In this document: piece after piece, positions 54,863 through 64,000 of the stretch
Numbering within the stretch: the first letter of the stretch is position 1
How the letters are laid out: each line of letters opens with the position of its first letter
Assembly: GCA_016800925.1 (NCBI GenBank)
Contig: JABCPU010000153.1
Span: 1 to 64,000 of the forward strand
DNA from: Suillus spraguei
Lineage: Eukaryota; Basidiomycota; Agaricomycetes; Boletales; Suillaceae
DNA length: 64,000 nt
Direction: 5' to 3'
Notes under the pieces: model-generated
Database searches by the model: none
What the model saw: only the letters and a program-made list of their open reading frames with translations
What the model was told of the DNA's origin: nothing
Position numbers and translations under genes: made by a program

Positions 54863-55698
54863 CTACAGCTTGCTGGAAGAAAGACCCTCCGTGTACCTCT
54901 TTTCAGCCTCCTCGAAGTTGATGACACTCCAAATGGCATTCAAGTACTATAGATGCGATCAATGAAGTGCATCGCTCCAATGAAACATAATAACTCACAT
55001 CAACCTTGACGTTGAGATACTGGAGGTAGAAAGCATGCTCCCAGATGTCAACCCCAATGATAGGGACGAGAGTCAGAAGCGGGTCCTGGTTTGCGGTCGT
55101 CGTGATCTCGAGGCGCTTGGTGGTGGGGTTCAAACCCTGAGCGCGAAGCACCGTGAGCATTATATCAGTCATGCGTGATGAAACAAGAGACTTACGAGCC
55201 AGCCCCATCCGGAACCTTGAATACCAGCGGTGGTGGCATTGAACTCCTTCTTGAGCGCATCAAGCGAGCCGAAGTTCTGCTCGATGGCGTCCTTCAGAGG
55301 ACCAGCCTTCAGCGAACCACCGTTACCCTTGCCCTCACTGGCAGCGGGCGCCAGGTTCTTCCAGAAGAGAGAGTGGTTGATATGACCTGAGTGTGTGTAA
55401 TGAATAACGTGAGATTACGATCGATGACGAGCGATAAGATAAAATAAGAACACCAATGACGCGATCATCATGATCTGGTGCATGAAGACTTACCGCCACC
55501 ATTGAACTTGAGTGCAGCCTGGAGGGCAATGCGCTCCTTGGGGGTGGAGCTTTTTGCGTAGCTAGCCTCGGCGGCGTTGAGAGCGTTCACATAGGTTTGA
55601 TGGTGCTTCTTGTGGTGAAGCTCCATGATTTGCCTCGAGATGAAAGGCTCGAGAGCATCGTAAGAGTATGGGAGATCAGGGAGAGTGTGGTTGGACAT
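54863..55698 (-). CDS. SOD2: manganese superoxide dismutase with C-terminal SKL
   Basis: Four exons: 55494-55698, 55196-55386, 54999-55136, 54863-54946. Introns are 107, 59 and 52 bp with GT-AG ends, and the spliced 618 nt give 205 residues. It converts superoxide to hydrogen peroxide. Metal ligands are visible: His in [13 protein letters not shown], His in [10 protein letters not shown], and Asp and His in [22 protein letters not shown] carries the Gln typical of the Mn form. The start [13 protein letters not shown] leaves no mitochondrial presequence. The protein ends LSSSKL-stop, a canonical type-1 peroxisomal targeting signal, so cytosol or peroxisome is the likely site. The start is 465 bp from the stop of the next gene upstream. 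Confidence 0.95.
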
Positions 55699-56163
55699 GA
55701 CAGTATTAGTGGCTTCGACGAGACAGTGGTAGTGAAGTCAAGAGAGTGGGAGCCTGATAGGAGACTGATATCATCCGTTTATCTCAGTTGTCGTTTGTTT
55801 ATCAACGCCGGCCGGGCCTTGTAACATCATGAACACGTCATATGATTACAGATCTCAGGCTTAACTCTTCATCAGAAACATGATAAATTCAGTGATGCAT
55901 ACAAAGCAATAAAATCATAGGCCAGGATATATACTTATACTCCGATACTTGTACATACAACATCTAGTCACCTTCCATCAATATTCGGACAGCGGGAGGA
56001 CTTTTCCTACATTCCGGGGTTAATCAGCACTGGAAAAACATGGCACGAATACATTCAGACACACCGATGTTTGCATACAGACTTCTCTTGCGGCGTCCGA
56101 GCAGATCGATATCGCCACTATCAAAGAACGAATACCCGGCTAAGAATATAGGTATGAGTAAGC
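55699..56163. promoter_or_regulatory. SOD upstream region
   Basis: Intergenic, 465 bp, downstream of the acetyltransferase stop and upstream of SOD. It should hold the SOD promoter. No clear TATA or oxidative-stress element was identified. Confidence 0.4.
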
Positions 56164-59030
56164 TTACGAAACGCTGCGTGTAACCAATGACTCACGCATG
56201 GTGTCTTCGTAGTCGCTACCTGATTCATCTGATCCGTAACCGTGACCATTGATTGGCCGACCAGTCTTGGAGTCACGGAGGATACCAGCGTGATCAACAA
56301 ATGGCGCAGGGCGTTCATTTGCGGAGCGGTGGAGCTGAATTAAGATCCTCTGAACTTCTAACAGATATCCCTGGAGGGTATCCAGGAATCGCCGTGTCTG
56401 TAAATGCTTTGATGAAGCAACGCTGTGAACACATTTGTCAGTGTCAATGACACGCCAATTTATAATAAAGATCGTGGCGTACACGCTAATCCCGTTCTCT
56501 TTGATGATATACCCAATTCCATATCCATCAGCTGCAACAGGCCCGAATCCGAACAAGCGCAATGCAGGATTTCCGCAGTTTGACGTAGACAAAATGGAGG
56601 TATTTAGTAGATTCCAGCCCGGGTCAACGAAGATTGATGGCAGGACATTCTTCTGGATGTTTCCGTTCGGGATCGGGTCATCAGGAGATGGATCGAGGTT
56701 TCCTGTCACTTGGCGCTGATGCAAGCAGTATAATGCATACAGATGTCTGCAAGAAGTCATCAATACTGAAATCGGATACAATTAACAGGAAAACCGACCG
56801 GTCTTGGCCCAAGCCCTGGCTGCACTCCTTCGTAAGTTGTACGTGTCGCTCACAGGCCTTGCGCAATTTACGAATCTTCTCATCAGGTAAACACTCCGAG
56901 AAAAATGTCTATATAGACAAACAGAAATCAGTAAGGAAGGACTCGACGCTCAGGGTGCTTACCTTGGTGAAGTCAACGCTCTCTGGTTGCACTGTCCGGA
57001 TTGCTTCAGTCCTCCCATGAAGGAAGCCCTTCGTCATTGCAGGTTCATAAGTACATTCAGTCCTCCCTATCATCACGTCAGCATTCATGTTCCGAAATTT
57101 CTAAAGAGCGCATCCTGACCATAAAGTCCGAAGTATGCCGCCTGGAAAGCCATCTGCACGAACGCATCGGGGCTAAAACCATGACTCGTGATGAAATTCT
57201 TTCCATAACCCTTGAACTCGAACCCCTGACAATCATTCTGACATATGAGATCACTCAGCCGCGTCTCAGCATAGCGAATGCCGACTCGAACAGAGGGAGT
57301 CAGCGTCCACATGAGTTTAGAAGGTGAGGTATCATATGAGAAACTTTGAGAAGTTGTTGGCAAATTTCCGTTGGCTATCGACTTCGGAGGCTTATAGGAT
57401 TTGGCATGCGGGGAAAGGGATGCGTGGAACAGCGTGGGTGCGGAAGGATTGATTGAACGCGCAAGCAGCATTAGGCCTTCAGTAAAGACATCTGCAGCAA
57501 ACCTGATGATAACATGAACATATAAGAAAACAAGCTTAAGGCGACTGGGAGGTACCTCAAAACTGTGTGGCCGTCAACGCCGGTATGTTCAAAATTGATG
57601 CCGGCGGCACCATCCGCACACACAATGATTTGCAGCTTAAATCAAACAAATGAAATCATTTGCCGACAAGTATTATGAACACTGACTCACTTTGTCATAC
57701 CACCGGTTAGTGCATGTACCAACTTGCACACCTTCCCTTAGGTCATAGGTTCCACAAAGAAAATTACTGCATAGAGCAGCAAGGTCTTCACTCTTTTCGC
57801 CGTTTCGAACGACCGCGCCGACGCCATCGCGACCTGGCGCTGCATCATCCAAGCAGACAACGAACAAGGCATCATCAACCAGGCGCAGGCAAGCTGCATT
57901 GGTCTTGTCCTGGGCGAGTTCATGTCGAAGGGAAGACCAAGTCTTCCTATTTCAGTAGTGAGAACACCAATCGCCGTACGAGCAACCTTTATGTGTCATG
58001 GTCAAAGGAAGTAAATAAGTGTTGTTTAATATGTCCTGACCTCAGTGATCGGAGTCTTGTCGGCATCCTTGCAGATAGCTTGGAGGTTACGAAGAACCTC
58101 GCGCTCGGTTAACAGTGGTCGGTTATCCTCATCAAGGGCATCAAACCAATCTAGTGAGACATTAGTGGCTGAACATACGGGCTAGCGTGTCCAGCTAACA
58201 GAACTGTCCTCTCCGCAAAACCACTATGTGACGAGCCGCGTCATTTACGAGCATTTTACAGCCACGCTTACCAAACAGAGAGATTCAATTTGAGTTCAAG
58301 TGTAATTTTGCGAGACATACCTCTGTTGGTATACGAGCAGTCCCAAATAATCTACTGTACTGATCCATATCTAGTGCACGACCACGTACGGCATCGGGGT
58401 CAAGTAGACCTTGGCGGAGATCATGAATAAAGCTTAATGACGATATGATAAGGGCCGTGGCGCGGGGTAGCTGAGAGCCCCGATCTGGGGTAGGATCATT
58501 CCTGCCGGTGGTGGATTTAAAGAGGGTTTTACAAGGCAAATGAAAATCACGTGAAACGTACTCGAGGACGAAAAACGGGTTGAGAGCAAGTACTACAGGA
58601 TCGCTGTGCGAGAGATAGCTTTCATACCTAGCCACAAGGATGAATTAGAAGAAGTATCTTGAGGCAAATAAGAGAAACTCGCCAGAAGTCCTCGATATAA
58701 CTGCAGTGCGGGTAGCGAAAGAGTCGCAAGACAAGATCCGGACAGCCATGATGAAGAAGCAGTTTGATTATTGATGTACGAAACTCACCTCGCTTTCTCC
58801 TGAGCCCACTTATTCAATCTCTTCTGCAAAGCGGGTCCTTCGCCATCCAAGAAAGTTCGAACGGCATGCTGAGTGGCAGCATGTTCCTTGTCATCCTGGA
58901 GACCTCGAAGAGCGGTCAAGTAGCGCGTGCAAGTGTCATCGAGAGATGGGACTGGGAGCTTCGGCAGGGTATGCTGGTTCGCAAATGTGCGTCCAGGGGG
59001 CGGAGTAGTAGTTGGCATTGGAGTCGCCAT
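56164..59030 (-). CDS. carnitine O-acetyltransferase, 13 exons, probable 1-nt frameshift
   Basis: It transfers acetyl groups between CoA and carnitine, allowing acetyl export from peroxisomes or mitochondria. Exons: 58789-59030, 58683-58700, 58562-58627, 58321-58501, 58200-58266, 58041-58150, 57691-57986, 57556-57635, 57120-57502, 56963-57066, 56799-56908, 56483-56746, 56164-56422. Phases agree at every junction if one base is added near 57950. Family blocks: LPKLPVPSLDDTCTRYL, IIVCADGAAGINFEHTGVDG with the catalytic His, HIVVLRRGQFYWFDALDEDN, FITSHGFSPDAFVQ, ECTYEPAMTKGFLHGRTEA, SSKHLQTRRFLDTL. Exon 2 is 18 nt and uses a GC donor. In exon 7 the frame shifts between VLTTE and KTWSSLRHELAQDK. 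Length about 726 residues. No C-terminal peroxisome signal (ends RSVS). Confidence 0.9.
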
Positions 59031-59519
59031 AATAATATTGCGAGACCAGAGAGAGTAGCTGCGCTAATTAGTCATTGACAAGCTTAAGCTTCGCTCCCTT
59101 TGTAGTTTCCCGGGTGAACTTATGACAGCTAGGGCTAGGGCCGCTAGGCTCTGATTTTGGAAGTGCGGAGCTAGCTACTAAGAACAGCCCGCGGTGACCC
59201 CATAAGTGTTACTTGCTGATTAATGTTCTGAGTCTTAGATCCATGAAGCCAACAGTTTCGCATGCCGGGTCTTGGCCGGTCGGACTTACAGCGGCAATTC
59301 AGAATCAATTCGACCTATCTTGTGCTTAGCCTCCATCTCATACATGCACAGGTACCTCAGCGCTTGGGCGACACATGCCATGAACTAAGGTACATTTTCA
59401 ATAAGCCAGAGTCAGGGTACGTATCATTCTGAGCCGTCCTCTGTCCTCAAGATGCCTGCGGCAAAATCTCCTAATCCGTGGTGATTGAAGTGGCATCTAT
59501 AAGCACAAACTAATTTGGA
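59031..59519. other. intergenic region between acetyltransferase start and aminotransferase stop
   Basis: 489 bp, no ORF. It should contain the acetyltransferase promoter. A pyrimidine-rich GCTTCGCTCCC stretch lies near 59088. Confidence 0.5.
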
Positions 59520-60897
59520 CTACTCTGCTTTCAAACCGAGGTGCCGCTCGCACTCATGCAGTCGCCCACATACTTGTTTTATCATGTCATCACTCACATT
59601 CGCCACTGAGAATCTAATCCAGCGCTCCCAATCCTTCTTTGACTGACCAAGTGACTCAAGGTCAGGCCCGATGCTGTCATCGCAGAAGAACTGCATTGGA
59701 AGGCTCAAAACGCCGAGTTCTTCCGCAAGCCGTTGGCATAATGTGATTGCAGGGATGCCGACAAAAGGATGCTTTACAAAGGCGAAATAACCGCCTTGCG
59801 ATCCGATCGTCCAACCAGGAGGGAGATGCGTATGGAAGATGTTGTGACGTATTTTAAGCGTTTGAGCACTGGCTTGGATTGACTGACGCAATATAGATAG
59901 CAAGCCTGGAGAAGCGAGAGCTAATTGTGGGGGGCGTGGCGCACATATTTGTAGGCAATCAAGTGCAGTGGTGACGTGTTTCAAGAGATCGGGTGACGCT
60001 GCAATTAAACCCAGCCGATGTCCAGGGAAGCAGTAAGACTTGGAAAAGGAGAAGAGATGGATGATGCTTGATCTCCATGACAAAGAGGATTTCTCGATTT
60101 GAAATGCAGAGAAAAGGGTGTGCGGGGGCATGGTGTCCACAAAATCCCGGTAAGTCTCATCGAGGACGAGGGCAATCTTGTGTTTCTGTGCGAGCTCGGC
60201 GAACTTTGAAATTAAGCCTGGAGGATAAATCGCACCAGTCTGCATGGTGACTATGAGTTAACCCACGTCAACCAGAAAGAAACGAACTGGGTTGTTTGGA
60301 GTCACAAGCGCAATTGCTTTTGTCCGTGAATTGATCAACTTCTCGCAGTCGCTTGTTGAAGGAAGGAAGCCCTCATCTGAGCGAGTATATAGTGGTACTG
60401 TTTTGATGCCGAGAAGATTCAAGCTCATTCTGGGCAAGTGATCAGGTGAATGAGAGCAGACTCGGCAAGTAAACTACCATACTGGTGGTTGAAATACCTA
60501 TCCGACGTCTTTTGAGCAGGACCATGAAGGAGAGATGACAAACGTACCATGGAACTGGCAGGATAATCTCGTCTCCTGGATCAGCAAGACACATCACGGT
60601 TGCGACGAATGCCATATTGCACCCAGCTGTGATAGCAATATCATCTTGGGTAACATCTATTTCTCGTCCATACACTGTTTTCATCTCCTCTGCAAAGGCC
60701 GAACGAAGGGTAGATTCTCCAAGAGCATAACCGTACCCTGATGATCCCGGACAAGACAATGAGTGTGATAGGGCCTCGAGAAAGACTTTTGATGGAGGAG
60801 TTCCTGGAGCACCTTGTGACATGTCAAGCAAGGGCCGTGCTTTAGTTGGTTTATACGCAACTCCCCATGATTTTGCGAGTGGAACACTGAGGTATGT
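59520..60897 (-). CDS. class I/II PLP-dependent aminotransferase, 5' end unresolved
   Basis: Recognised exons: 60548-60897, 60483-60497 (15 nt), 60288-60429, 59520-60239. All junctions are GT-AG and phases sum correctly to 408 residues plus stop. The fold-type-I signature is visible: DMSQGAPGTPPS, YGYALGESTLRSAFAEEM, ITAGCNMAFVATVMCL, VPWYFNHQMSLNLLGI, LVTPNNPTGAIYPP, LVLDETYRDF and the cofactor lysine in FSFSKSYCFPGHRLG. It moves an amino group between an amino acid and a 2-oxo acid; substrate cannot be told. The frame opens at an acceptor at 60898 without an ATG, so a first exon lies upstream. The one ATG-led candidate near 60990 ends in the wrong phase. Confidence 0.85.
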
Positions 60898-61240
60898 CTT
60901 CAATGAGATAAGCTTTGTTTATGTGAAAATCAGGTACATACGGAGGAGATATTGTACTCAACACTCCACGTGACAACCGGAAGCACAACATTAGCAAGGA
61001 TTTATCGTCTAGTTGAACTCAGTCTGATGTTGAGCGAGGACAGCATGAGAACGGTTATGTAAATGCATGGGTGATTAAATCGATTACCTCATGGCACTCC
61101 GTTCCATATTCAAATATTCATCAACGGCGTCATCAGACATCGTTTGGATGGGCCAATGCATGTTCTATAGCTGACTCGAAATCCAATTTCGGTATTTTTC
61201 CATCTACGAATCGCTATACACTCAAGTCTCTGCCGACTCC

Positions 61241-61305
61241 CCTTCTGCCAGCGTGCAGCTTTAGCTTTAGGTCACCTAAAGCTAAAGCTGTACGCTGGCA
61301 GAAGG
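61241..61305. repeat. 65-bp near-perfect palindrome
   Basis: Left arm 61241-61272 and right arm 61274-61305 are complementary at 31 of 32 positions around a single central base. Arm words are CTTCTGCCAGCGTGCAGC and TTTAGCTTTAGGT. It lies between the aminotransferase 5' end and the lyase 3' end. Confidence 0.95.
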
Positions 61306-61749
61306 ATTTAGGTCCTGCCGCTGATGCTTTTGTTGCGGATAAGGATCTGTGGATGGGAATTTCTCACGATTTGAAGGGGCTTGGAAGTCGTGAAAGTTCT
61401 GGAACTTGAATGCTGGTTGGCATGGTCGGATACATGCTGCATTGATAAAATAAACAACACAGAACTCGATGAAGGTATACACTAGATGTTCAGATGGTAT
61501 CATAATGCAAACATTTGCATTGTGCACTTCGTGGACTCTTCAGATGCGCAAGTCTCGAGGACCTTTAAAGTGCCTTGCCGACGGCACATTCAAGAAAGTG
61601 TACCGCAGGCATATCATGCCAAACGTTTCAAACGAAAAAGTGACTGAGTCGATCAGTCAAGATACATTAACTTACTGGAGATATATTGTGGTGACCCACG
61701 TAGTATGAACGGATGTGAAACAGCACGGAACTCCTTCAGAGAACATATA

Positions 61750-62858
61750 TCAACGAATGACAGCTCCAGAAACGTCAGCAAACCAAACACATTGATCTTT
61801 GGGTGATGCCCAATCAGACTCGTGTCCTGATCGATCATAATGAGAAACCAATTTGCAACGAAGAGCATCACCCAACGAGCAGCAAAAGCATTCGCGCACC
61901 TCCGAAAAATGTTTGAAAATGCATGCCCTTGATATGGGATGCCTCCTCCTCTCGGAAAATAAGTCCCCTTGCGTGGATCACGCATTCGCCATTAATCCAC
62001 AGCTGGAGTTCTCCTAGAGTGCAAGATTTCAGTATTACCCCACCGATCACTATGCCTTACCATCAGCTCTGCCGATATCATTGAGTTTAACGCGCTGTGC
62101 GATAGTCATCCAAACACCTGACCCAAACGTCCATGCACCGATTCCGACTGAAATCCCATAATCAGGGTTGACTTTGGAGTAGGGGGGAACCGCAAGAAGT
62201 GCATTTGCATTTGTCTCGTTCATAGGCAGATAGGCGTAAATTTCTCCTTTCCCATTACGCCTATGCAAACATCGAGAAACAGGTGAGAAAGGGGCGGGTG
62301 CACTCACCTCCACATGAGACGAACATCGAAGCACTTGCAACGGTCGCTCTGCCGTCCACCAGAACATCCATAGGCGGCATCGCCAACGCCACCATCTGCA
62401 ACTGTGCATCAAAATTTCATTTAAGGCCTTGATCGTGGATGCGCACATATTCCTGGCAACTTCCCTCCTTTGACCCACTCCCAACCTTTTTTAAACATCA
62501 CCCGATATCCAAAAACTGCTTCTTTTGCGCCTTGATCCAACAATGATGTGATTTCTTTTGGTCCACCAAGATAAAATCCAAATCCACCAGGGATTTTTGT
62601 TTTCGGACTGCAGGAACCCTTGGGATATTTTGCTTCCCAAGCGAGCTGAGGATCGTCCGAGGATGGATGCAGAGAGGGCGGCGGGCATACAACCTCATGA
62701 GTTAACGAACGCGTGATTTTGTGTACCCCAAGAGGAGAATCTGCGAGCGGGACCAAGATGACATCGGGCTTGGCAATGGACGCAGGAGAGGGTGAGAAGG
62801 TCGTGAATCCTAGCTGAAAGTTGCTGATGGGGAATAATTGTAACCAAGGCGAAAGCAT
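61750..62858 (-). CDS. polysaccharide lyase family 14-like protein (298 aa)
   Basis: Five exons: 62447-62858, 62308-62401, 62061-62260, 61900-62013, 61750-61826. Introns of 45, 47, 47 and 73 bp are GT-AG and phase-consistent, giving 298 residues. Blocks typical of the fungal family: GGFGFYLGGPKE, EAVFGYRVMFKKGWEWVKGG, GGVGDAAYGCSGGRQSDRC, GKGEIYAYLPMNE, GISVGIGAWTFGSGVW, GELQLWINGECV and the C-terminal WASPKDQCVWFADVSGAVI. Such enzymes cleave uronate-containing polysaccharides by beta-elimination. The start at 62858 is the first ATG in frame. The N-terminus is not a strong signal peptide, unusual for a secreted lyase, so an upstream exon or an intracellular role is possible. Confidence 0.85.
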
Positions 62859-63227
62859 GCTCAACCTATGCCGTCAAGCCGGCAAGATATATGGAGGGCC
62901 TGGCAGGAGCAAAAATAATAGCAGAGGTTACAATATTCGATAGTCGTGCAAACACGTACGGGTGATGTCGTGTGTAATACACATCAACTCAGCCCCGGTG
63001 TACTTGATTCATAGATTGAATTTAAAACCCATTCTAGGGTTAGGGTTTATTCGCTGACCAAGCGAGAACGCGTAGCATCATTACTTACTACTCTCAGTAC
63101 TACTACGACATACTTATTGCTACTCGCCACTTACTGGTAGTACTACCAGTCACTCCACTCTGACAGGAGGCGAGACTACTCTTTGCAGACAAATCTTCAA
63201 GCACGCAAATTTACAAAACTACAGGAT
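62859..63227. promoter_or_regulatory. divergent promoter region with telobox-like motif
   Basis: 369 bp separate the starts of the lyase and HECT genes. It contains TAGGGTTAGGGTTTA at 63035-63049, which includes the TTAGGGTTT telobox. Teloboxes are bound by Myb-type telobox proteins in fungi and plants and are common upstream of housekeeping genes. Role here is inferred. Confidence 0.5.
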
Positions 63228-64000
63228 ATGCTACCACTCTTTGGGGACGAAAGACGTCGCGAGATCAACCTTGGCGGATCGAGCTCGGTCACGACCTCTC
63301 AAGCAGCTATCTTGAATCAAGCCAGAGCTAGACGAATAGAGAGGGAGACTGTCCGCAAACGACAAGAGAGTGCAGTTACAATCCAAGCTTGGTGGCGTGG
63401 CATCACCTCCGCCAGAAGGGTCCGCCAGGAACTTCGTGAACGGTTCACAGGGATATTACAGGACTCACTGGCCTCCGATGCCTCGTCCTGATTGGACAAG
63501 ACACCAGTTTCCTTGATAGATGGGCTGCGGAGGTTCTTTCTCAAGGTAAGCGGCTTCTGTGCGACGCCATGCTTCCACCGGGTCATCATTCATCTAGGTT
63601 CGCTGTTCGGCCTCGCCCACGGCAGTGATCGAGAACATTGGCTTGTATTGATGCCACAAGTTTTCTTTCTACTCATACGCTCTGTTTCTGATCGCCCAAG
63701 GTTTTGACACATTGTCTGTCTCTTGACTGAGCTAACCTAGTCCAGATCTGAAAGCGCTGTCTCATGCCTTCAAGTTTTGTGCATTCTCTTAAATCCGGCA
63801 TCTGCCATTGAGGCATTGGGATTTTCCGGTAATCAGCTTATTGTGAGCATTACTGAATATGCTGTAAGGCATGGCTTGTATCAATATCTTGCTCGTTCAA
63901 TACAAACCATAGTGAGTTTCCTTGGCCCTATCTTCCCTATATTTTTTATATTGCCTACAGGGACCGGAGACAAAGAATGCCCCAACTCTGCCTCTTTTTG
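63228..64000 (+). CDS. HUL5: HUL5/UBE3-type HECT E3 ubiquitin ligase, N-terminal part (runs off window)
   Basis: Exons 63228-63545, 63598-63700, 63746-63911 and 63961 onward, GT-AG throughout. It starts MLPLFGDERRREINLGG, followed by an IQ motif (RQESAVTIQAWWRGI), the hallmark N-terminus of this proteasome-associated ligase group. It continues with LRCLVLIGQDTSFLDRWAAEVL, REHWLVLMPQVFFLL, ESAVSCLQVLCILLNP and GPETKNAPTLPLF. The catalytic HECT domain would lie outside the window. Exon 1 needs one extra base near 63446-63453: the frame RERFTG must shift to give DITGLTGLRC. With that correction all later phases fit. Confidence 0.82.

Noticed and set aside
60898..61000. ATG-led first exon for the aminotransferase near 60990 with a GTATGT donor
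   Set aside because: It ends two bases into a codon while the next exon opens in phase 0; no in-frame alternative ATG was found.
63035..63049. Telomere end
   Set aside because: Only about two TTAGGG units are present and they lie inside a promoter; coding sequence continues on both sides.

Overview
The window is nuclear DNA from a filamentous basidiomycete, most likely a transposon-rich agaricomycete. The evidence is short (45-110 bp) phase-conserved spliceosomal introns in the host genes, KDZ-type transposase with its CxC2 cysteine cluster, a TET/JBP-type 2-oxoglutarate dioxygenase of the kind that travels with KDZ elements, and basidiomycete-style Ty1/copia, Ty3/gypsy and Helitron remnants. 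Species cannot be named from sequence alone.

Layout. 0-7.3 kb: a TET/JBP-like dioxygenase gene with one in-frame stop, a Helitron/PIF1 helicase tail, and a tandem array of ~148-bp tRNA-like units into which a 5'-truncated LINE with an open 915-codon RT-RNase H frame has inserted (12-bp target duplication). 8.4-20.9 kb: one Ty1/copia element split by a solo LTR and by a Ty3/gypsy element (gypsy-1), which itself carries four later LTR insertions. 20.9-25.1 kb: a decayed Helitron and a cluster of inverted repeats. 25.1-27.0 kb: three abutting LTRs. 27.0-41.6 kb: a second Ty3/gypsy family (G2) in two head-to-head pieces. One piece is split by two LTRs. The other is split by a complete Ty3/gypsy (gypsy-3, 33868-40838) whose right LTR holds a further solo LTR. 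41.6-48.3 kb: more LTRs, a decayed KDZ transposase and fragments. 48.7-52.6 kb: four different minisatellite or duplication blocks, one built on a short palindrome.

From about 54.8 kb the character changes to compact host genes with introns: Mn superoxide dismutase (C-terminal SKL), carnitine O-acetyltransferase, a PLP-dependent aminotransferase, a family-14-like polysaccharide lyase, and the 5' end of a HUL5/UBE3-type HECT ubiquitin ligase. The SOD, acetyltransferase, aminotransferase and lyase are all on the minus strand. The lyase and the HECT gene diverge from a ~370-bp intergenic region. A near-perfect 65-bp palindrome lies between the aminotransferase and lyase genes.

The strongest results are reconstructions that check themselves. 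For several insertions, removing the element and one target duplication restores an uninterrupted conserved protein motif in the host element. I saw no coherent new enzyme system. The least explained structures are the tRNA-like tandem array, the palindrome-based minisatellite at 48.7-50.4 kb, the 65-bp palindrome, and the near-exclusive TGA stops in gypsy-3, which fit CpG deamination.
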